Positions 38,901 to 46,249 of a DNA stretch of 64,000 nt are shown here, piece after piece (within the stretch, counting starts at the first letter, position 1; each line of letters begins with the position of its first letter). Position numbers and translations under genes: made by a program. The notes beneath the pieces are model-generated. The model had not been told where the DNA came from and did no database searches. It saw only the letters and a program-made list of their open reading frames with translations. The DNA is from Larimichthys crocea (Eukaryota > Chordata > Actinopteri > Sciaenidae): NCBI RefSeq assembly GCF_000972845.2, contig NC_040016.1, positions 2,686,701-2,750,700 of the forward strand, in the 5' to 3' direction.

Positions 38901-41900
38901 CAAAGCAAGCTATTTCACAATCATCAGAGTGGTTACATAAGAATACTGTAGATTCTGTAAATTTCAACAGTAAATGACATTTGGAAGCTTTGCCCACAGG
39001 GATGAGAGATATGAACCAACCAACTCTTTACAGATGAACCCTATTAACCTCATGAGTCAACCTACATGGCTCTGATAAAGAAAAAAAAACAAGTCGACCT
39101 CCTTATTAACCACCAGGCTTTAAGTCATGCCAGAAAAATGTCCTTTTGAAATGTTGTCAGAGTGCTACACAAGTTCACTGCATGAAGTTCATCAGTGGGC
39201 TTAGCAGCCAATCAATGAGGCCCGATGATAACTAAGCCTGATGATTACAGTGGGCTTGATCATTCTGATTCCTCCGTGAAGCTCCATTAACAAGGCCTCA
39301 TCAGCCAGCTTACTCGGCTAAGTGGGCTTTAGCTCAATAATTACTGGGAACTTGATCATTCAAATTCATCAACGGGGCTTGTCAATAGTAAGCGACACCA
39401 GAATGCTGTTGCATTTTAAGCCCCATCAGAGGATCCCAAAGTTGTTAATGGTGTCAGAGTGGCATGTTTAGCCCGCTCATTGAACGTCGATCAACACTGA
39501 TGCAAACCTCCTCAGCACAGAGGAGGCTTTGCTTGTTAAATGTTTGTTGCTGTAATGTAGTAGGGTGTGAAAAAAAAAAAAAAAAAAACAGAAAACTTTT
39601 TTACTTTCTGTCTTGTTACCGGCAATGTTTTGCTGTGATACTGTATGATAAACTCTACAGCAAACTTTTCTCTTTTGTTCTCACTGTCTCCTTTTTTCCA
39701 TACTCATTTTCTCTTCTTTCCCTCTCTCTCCCTCTCTCTCTCTCTCGCTCTCTCTCTTTAGGCTGTGCATTTGTAAAATACTCCTCTCATGCTGAAGCTC
39801 AGGCAGCCATCAGTGCACTACACGGCAGCCAGACAATGCCTGTGAGTACACCATAACTGTGTGTGAGCATGTAGATTTATGTGAGAGAGGTGAGTCACGT
39901 AGAGAGATGGGTCAAATGGCGCTTAATTACCTTCTTAAAGTTAAGTTAAGTTATACTTTATTAATCTTAGTAATGCAATTTATGCTTTAAATATGATCCG
40001 TGCTAACTATTTCCGGGCAATGGGCGCCAACTATAGCTCTGTGGCCTTGGCAGGAGAGGATGTGTGTATGAGTGTGCAAGTTCAGTTACAAGCTTATGTC
40101 ATGTATCTATCGGTACACACTAACATGTACTGCCTGGCCGCATGTGTGTGTGTGGGTGGGTGGATGGGTGGGTGCACAGGGTGCCTCATCCAGTCTGGTG
40201 GTGAAGTTCGCCGACACGGATAAGGAGCGCACCATCCGCCGTATGCAGCAGATGGCTGGTCAGATGGGCATCTTCAACCCCATGGCCCTGCAGTTTGGAG
40301 CCTACGGAGCCTACGCTCAGGCAAGACGCCCCGCATAACGTTTTCTTTTTTATCCACAGTTATTTATTCAATGAACCACAGATATTAAATGTGAGTGCCC
40401 AGGCCTAGTTCACATATAGAAAAAAAGATCAGATACTTTGGTTATGTTTCCAGAGAAACGAAAATAATTTGAGAGCCACTGAATTACCTGATATCAATAT
40501 TTATTTTTTTAAATATATTATATTATTATATTATGTTTTATATTTAGGTCAATACCCAACCCTCCTTATAATTACCTCCACTGTGCAGGTGCAGCAGCAG
40601 GCAGCGTTGATGGCATCTGTAGCACTGTGCAGGTGCAGCAGCAGGCAGCGTTGATGGCATCTGTAGGCCAGGGAGGATACCTCAGTCCAATGGCAGCCTT
40701 TGCTGCTGCCCAGATGCAGCACATGGCCACCATCAACGGCCTCCCAGGAGCACCGCTGACCCCAACGTCAGGTAAAAATGGTGAAAGACCAAAGATTTTA
40801 GGTTTTTCTGACAGGACAAATAGTAGATTATGAACCAGTCCTCACCAAAGTAAGGATTTATTTGCTCCACTAGAATTGACATTACTCTGTTCAGTTGCGG
40901 TCTCTCTTTCGGGTAACTTCATCTTAGATAGTAAGCAAACAGCCTTACTTTTTATCCACTATTTTTCCATCTATGGTGTTGATTTTAAACATTTGGTGTC
41001 ATGATCCACAGATCCACAGCACAAGTTTTCTTTGTTTCACGTTAGCGAAGAGAACAACAATAGCCTAGCCTACTGACAGGGTCTGCGATGGATCAGAGTG
41101 ATTAATGACTCCCAGCGGTGTACGAGCTCTTGCTGTGCTTATAGACTTTCAAATCAAGTATTTCATTTTCTTCCACATTCAAATAGCAGTTAGAATTTCA
41201 GATAAAACGTGACAGTCCTATGAAAAATAAAGTGTCTGGTTGTGAGTTGGCTGATGGTGCATATTACGCAATTTTGAAATTTACAAATGTAAACATATCC
41301 CCACAACATAATGTACTGAACATGTCCACCACACATAGGTCTCTAAAGGAAATATTGTTGTTGTTTTTTTTTTTTAAGATATTTTTTGGGCCTTTTTCAA
41401 ACTTTATTGTAGAGAGACAGGAAATGTGGGGAGAGAGATGGGGAATGACATGCAGCAAAGGGCCACAGGTCGGATTTGAACCCTGGGCTGCTGCGGCAAG
41501 GACTGAGCCTTTGTACATGGTCTACCAACTGAGCTAAACAACACCCCATGAAGGAAATGTTTTTTACTCTCACTGTTAAAGTATCCTTGGTTTCTAAATC
41601 TCCAGCATGAAAATTCGATGGAGAAAAATATAATCTAAAAAAAAATACGAGATACTTCTGAAAATAGCTGTAGAAGTAGTGTTATATGTAATGAAACAGT
41701 ATGTTACCTTAAGGCTTAAAATAAAGTAGCAAGGAAACTAAGCAGACTGGATTTAAATGGATAGATTTTCACACACAGCAAGTGTTTCTAGGTACACTGA
41801 AGCACTGCAAATGACCATAATGCATTGTGTCATAACATGCAATCATCTGAGACAAATACATAATTGGTACCAATAAGATACCATTAACACAGTATTCGCT

Positions 41901-43411
41901 ATTCTTATATAATATGTCTGAGATTCAGATCTAATAGCTGTTGTGTCACAGTAAGGGCCATACTGGGACAAGAAATCAGCTCTGACATTTACTGTCTTCA
42001 CTGGCCCATTGGACCGGCCCCTGTGACATTTCCAAGACTTACTTGGTGGCCAGTCAAAGTAAAACTTCTCCATAATGTCTCTGAAAAAAAAAAAAAAAAC
42101 ACGTTGGGATTCTCACTGTTTCTCTCTGTCTTTGCACCGTGGCTGCAGGTGGCAGCACTCCTCCAGGCATCAGCGCCCCCACAGTGACCAGCATCCCCTC
42201 CCCCATTAGTGTAAATGGTTTTACTGGCATGCCGCCCCCGCAGGCAAATGGGCAGCCTCCCGCAGAGGCTGTCTTCACCAACGGAATACACCATTACCCT
42301 GGTAAGTCTGATAAATTCTGGGGCACGTATGCAAGCACACAAAATAACTCTCAGGGATACAGAAAAATCTGAAAAATAATGCATACATTATGACTATAAT
42401 ATTTGTTATGTTAAAACATGACTTCATGAAAATGAAGTTTAAATCCTTATAGACACAGTAAACACATTCACTGTAATGGGAAAGTGTGCATGCGGCTGGC
42501 TTACAGGCGTGAATAGCCTTGAAGCATGTTCAGGAGGCCGAGGCCAGACGAACGTAGCGCTTAGACAGTCAGCATGTCGAGGAGATGAGTGTTTGGCAGA
42601 GGTGCTTATGGGCTGCTGGAGCCTAAGTATGCGCTTGTGTCATGAGCCGTGGCTAGTACCTCATTGGCTTTTGTCTGTGAAGAGGTGGAAGAAATATCTG
42701 TCTTTTTTTTTTTTTACACTCTTGTCTCTCCAGTGTTGCAGGAGGTGGTTTTTAGGGAGGACTCGGAGAAAAACGGCTTGGGCGTGGCTCCACGGAGTTG
42801 TTTTGGGGTTCAGGGTGGCTGCTTCCTCTCCTCTCTCTCTGAAGGTAGCTTCCCCCTCCCCTTATCCCAGTTCCCTATGGGCTCTAATAAGGGTCAATCA
42901 CTTGTGAAATAATGTTTATAATAATTATATAAATATATTTAAATAATAATTTTAAAGCCTGTGGTTTCATATCACCCTTTGTAAACATGTGTAACTTAAG
43001 TTTGTGTATGTTAAAGACAGATAAAGATTTGTAGTTGTAGAAAACTTTCACACTACCCAGAGTTTTGTTCTCTTCTTTGAATCTGTCCTCAAACGTTCAC
43101 AGAATGACTCCTTTTGTCTTTGAATCGTTGCGTAACCTCGCCGTTGATACAATTTGTCCGCAAATTTAATTTAGACGTTCAGACATCTGTTTTTTTCTAC
43201 AACTACACATCTTTTCTATACATTCACAAACTCAACCGCAAGCTTTAGAACTATTCCTGAACATAATTTCACAAGCTTAAAATGTATTCGCCTGTATTCG
43301 AGCCCATTCTTCTCTCCCTTCTTCTGGCTATCTGAACCGTTTTTTCAGTGTTGCTGTTAGTCCACGGTGTGTTCAGTATTTCTTTGGTTTTTGGTGATAG
43401 TGGGGTTATCA

Positions 43412-43442
<31 letters not shown>

Positions 43443-46218
43443 CAGTGGTGTACTTAATGTGCATGTATTATGTGTACAGATGGGTAGTTATGAAGTGTGG
43501 CGCAGCATCTGTGGTAGTTACAAGTGTGTTTATAATGGGGGAATTTTTTTCACATTTCACTTTTAAATAATTAACTCCTACATGTGAAGTGATAGCGAGA
43601 GGTGCATCCCGTGTTGTGAGTGTGTTTTGTAATTGTCCTGTTTTACATGTAACAATAACAGAAGATTGTCAGTCTTATTCATAAGATTTGTTTAGAATAG
43701 GCACAAGTTTATGATACATTTTTTCCTTTCTTGTGGTGACAGTGGAGCCGTGTGTTGTGGTTGTTTTTTGTTGTTTGTTTGTTCTAACTGTGGGTCCTTC
43801 AAAGTTTGCTTTTCTGAGTGGGGGAAAAAAAAAAAAGATATGCTTTTGAAATGCTTTAGGAGGAACATGAAGTAAAAAAGCCCAGCAAAAGAGCGAGAGA
43901 TTCAGGATTCAGTTCCTCGCACACTGAAAGCGAAGCGGGTTGACACCTCACTGTACGACTCTCTAACCTTTCTGCTTTTCTTCTCCTGTCTGTTCTTCTC
44001 TCCATCGCCTCTTCTTCCATCCCTCCTCCCTCTCACCCTCGGTATATATTACTCACGCCTTCCTCCGTGCCCTCTCCTCCATCTACATTCTACCTCCGTC
44101 TCTCTCTCTCTCTCTCTCTCTGCCTCATCTTTCTTCCCCTGCACACACGCACACACTTCCATCCATCCATTCTCCCCTCCTCCACCTCTTCATCCGTCTT
44201 CTTCTTCTTCTTCTTCTCCTTTTGTCTCTGTTGGAGCAGCTCAAAGTCCCACTGCAGCTGATCCTCTCCAGCAGGCTTACACAGGAGTCCAGCAGTATGC
44301 AGGTCTGTCTGTCACTCTCACGGCAGCACTGATCTGCATGTGTGTGTGTGCCACTAGGTGTGTGTGAAAGAGAAAGAAGAAAAAAATATTCCTTGATCAT
44401 GTAATATTAAGTGTTTCAGTCTCACTACATCAGTTTATTTTGTGTTGTGTTGTGTGTGTGGGTGTGGGTGTGCGTGCGTGCAACACGTAGACTCTATTGT
44501 CTGTTATCTGATCGATTGCCTGCTGTGTCCCTGCATATATTACATTGTTTGTATGTATACGAGTGTGTGTGTGTGTGTGTGTGTTTGTGCGCTCTAGTCA
44601 TGACTGTTATCTGATCCGCGCTGTGTGTCTATGTGTCTCAGCAGCCTATCCCGCTGCATACGGCCAGATCAGCCAAGCCTTCCCCCACCCTCCACCCATC
44701 ATTCCACAGCAGCAACGAGAAGGTAACACACACACACACATGCACGGCACGCCATTCACTCCTAAATATTCGTACACACTTCCAAACGTTTACTCATATT
44801 TACCTCTGTGTTCGTCTTTAATCCCTTTGCCAATGTAGTCCTAGAATAAACACCCACGTTTAAAAATATCCAGGCAATTCACAGTCCTCACTTTGTTTTC
44901 AGGCATGAGTTCACCTCTTGCCGGTCTCAAAAGCAAAATATTCACATACTCACACTAACACACAGTATCCGTCTGGATTGATTAGAGCAGACTGACTACC
45001 TTGAACTCTCGTTTTTTATCCGTTCGAAAACGGTCTGAGCAGAAGACAACTTTAAGATTAAATAATAAAGCAAAATGAAAAAGAATATTTAGAGTGTCAG
45101 GTTGTGATTTGCTGCCTGGAGGGCAACTAACTTTACTACCATCACTGAGTGTTTCAAACCGAGCTGTAAACCCACTCGTGAACTCAATGACCTCCACGCT
45201 TGGGACACTCATGCTTGGGACCTTACTGCCCTCTTGTGGAAAATAAACCAAACAATTCATCACCAAACAATCATTCAACAGCTGTGGCTTCCCAGCAGTT
45301 GCTGTTTAAGCATTTAGTAGTCGTTTCATCGGGGATACCTGAAAGCTGCGAATGCTGAACCTGTGAGTTTTTTTATAGCTGAAAGTGTCGACGAAACTGA
45401 GCTACTAAAGTTACTCTCAACTAACGACTGCATGAGCAGAGATAAGCTGCTCTGCATTCTTTGTTTTTTTTGCAACTGATATCAAACCTGGTTTCACTTG
45501 AGATTAGGGTAAATATATTTCAAGGTAGGTGATCACAATACATAAATAAAAGTCAGTATTTTAAAGTTTTCATATCCATATATCCAGTATTTTGCATTAA
45601 ATAGAAAGAACACATATTTCTTCCAGCAACTGCATGATTAGGAAATAGTACAAATTAACCATCATGTTTTCCTTGCATAGTCCAATAAACTGGCCAAAGC
45701 CTAAATATATTCCCTTTACTGTCACATAAAACAGAACTTTTCAGTTGATCTCAGGAGTTTGGGGATGGCATCTTTCCTTAAAAAAAAAAATTGAAATGAA
45801 ATGATTATCAAATAATTTGCAATTAAATCAGCTTATCAATTAAACAAACAGGAATTGTTTCAGCTTTCAGTAGTTTGATCAAATCTTTAAATGTTGCTAA
45901 ATTGTGATTTGTGCAGGATGCATCAAAAAGAAATCTGTGAGCAGAAGTCGTGTACAGAAATCTCATGAAATAACTGTTCTAACTTTAGTCCAAGCCGACT
46001 GGCTGTCTCTGGGGCCTTTAAACACACCTTCACTAAGAATACAATATTCTTTCCACATGTTTTATACTCTGCCTTCATTCTAGTTTCCCTATTGTCCTAC
46101 GTTTTCTTCCTGCCATCACGTAGTCTCCTCCTGCCACGGTCATCCTTTTATGCTTCTTTCTCTCTACTTGTCTCTCTTTCTCTGACCTTTGTCCCTTATC
46201 TCCTTTTTTCTCTCCCCT

Positions 46219-46249
<31 letters not shown>

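Larger units (their letters stand above)
42302..44239 (+). other. celf4: celf4 intron with candidate cassette exon and splicing motifs
   Basis: Intron of 1,938 nt. Unlike other introns here it has a GC-richer core (42,480-42,890) with three GCATG motifs, an open 111-nt candidate exon, a GT repeat (43,410-43,437) and a TGTTTGTTTGT element (43,772-43,782). The 3' end is a long pyrimidine region with (TC)n and (TTC)n ahead of the acceptor. Confidence 0.85.

Noticed and set aside
40589..40720. Upstream duplicate acceptor as the main splice site
   Set aside because: It gives a frameshift and a stop after 21 codons, whereas the downstream copy continues the CELF4 protein.
41465..41540. Possible tRNA gene on the minus strand (boxes A and B)
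   Set aside because: There is no cloverleaf. The boxes belong to the head of a SINE with a poly-A tail and target-site duplication.
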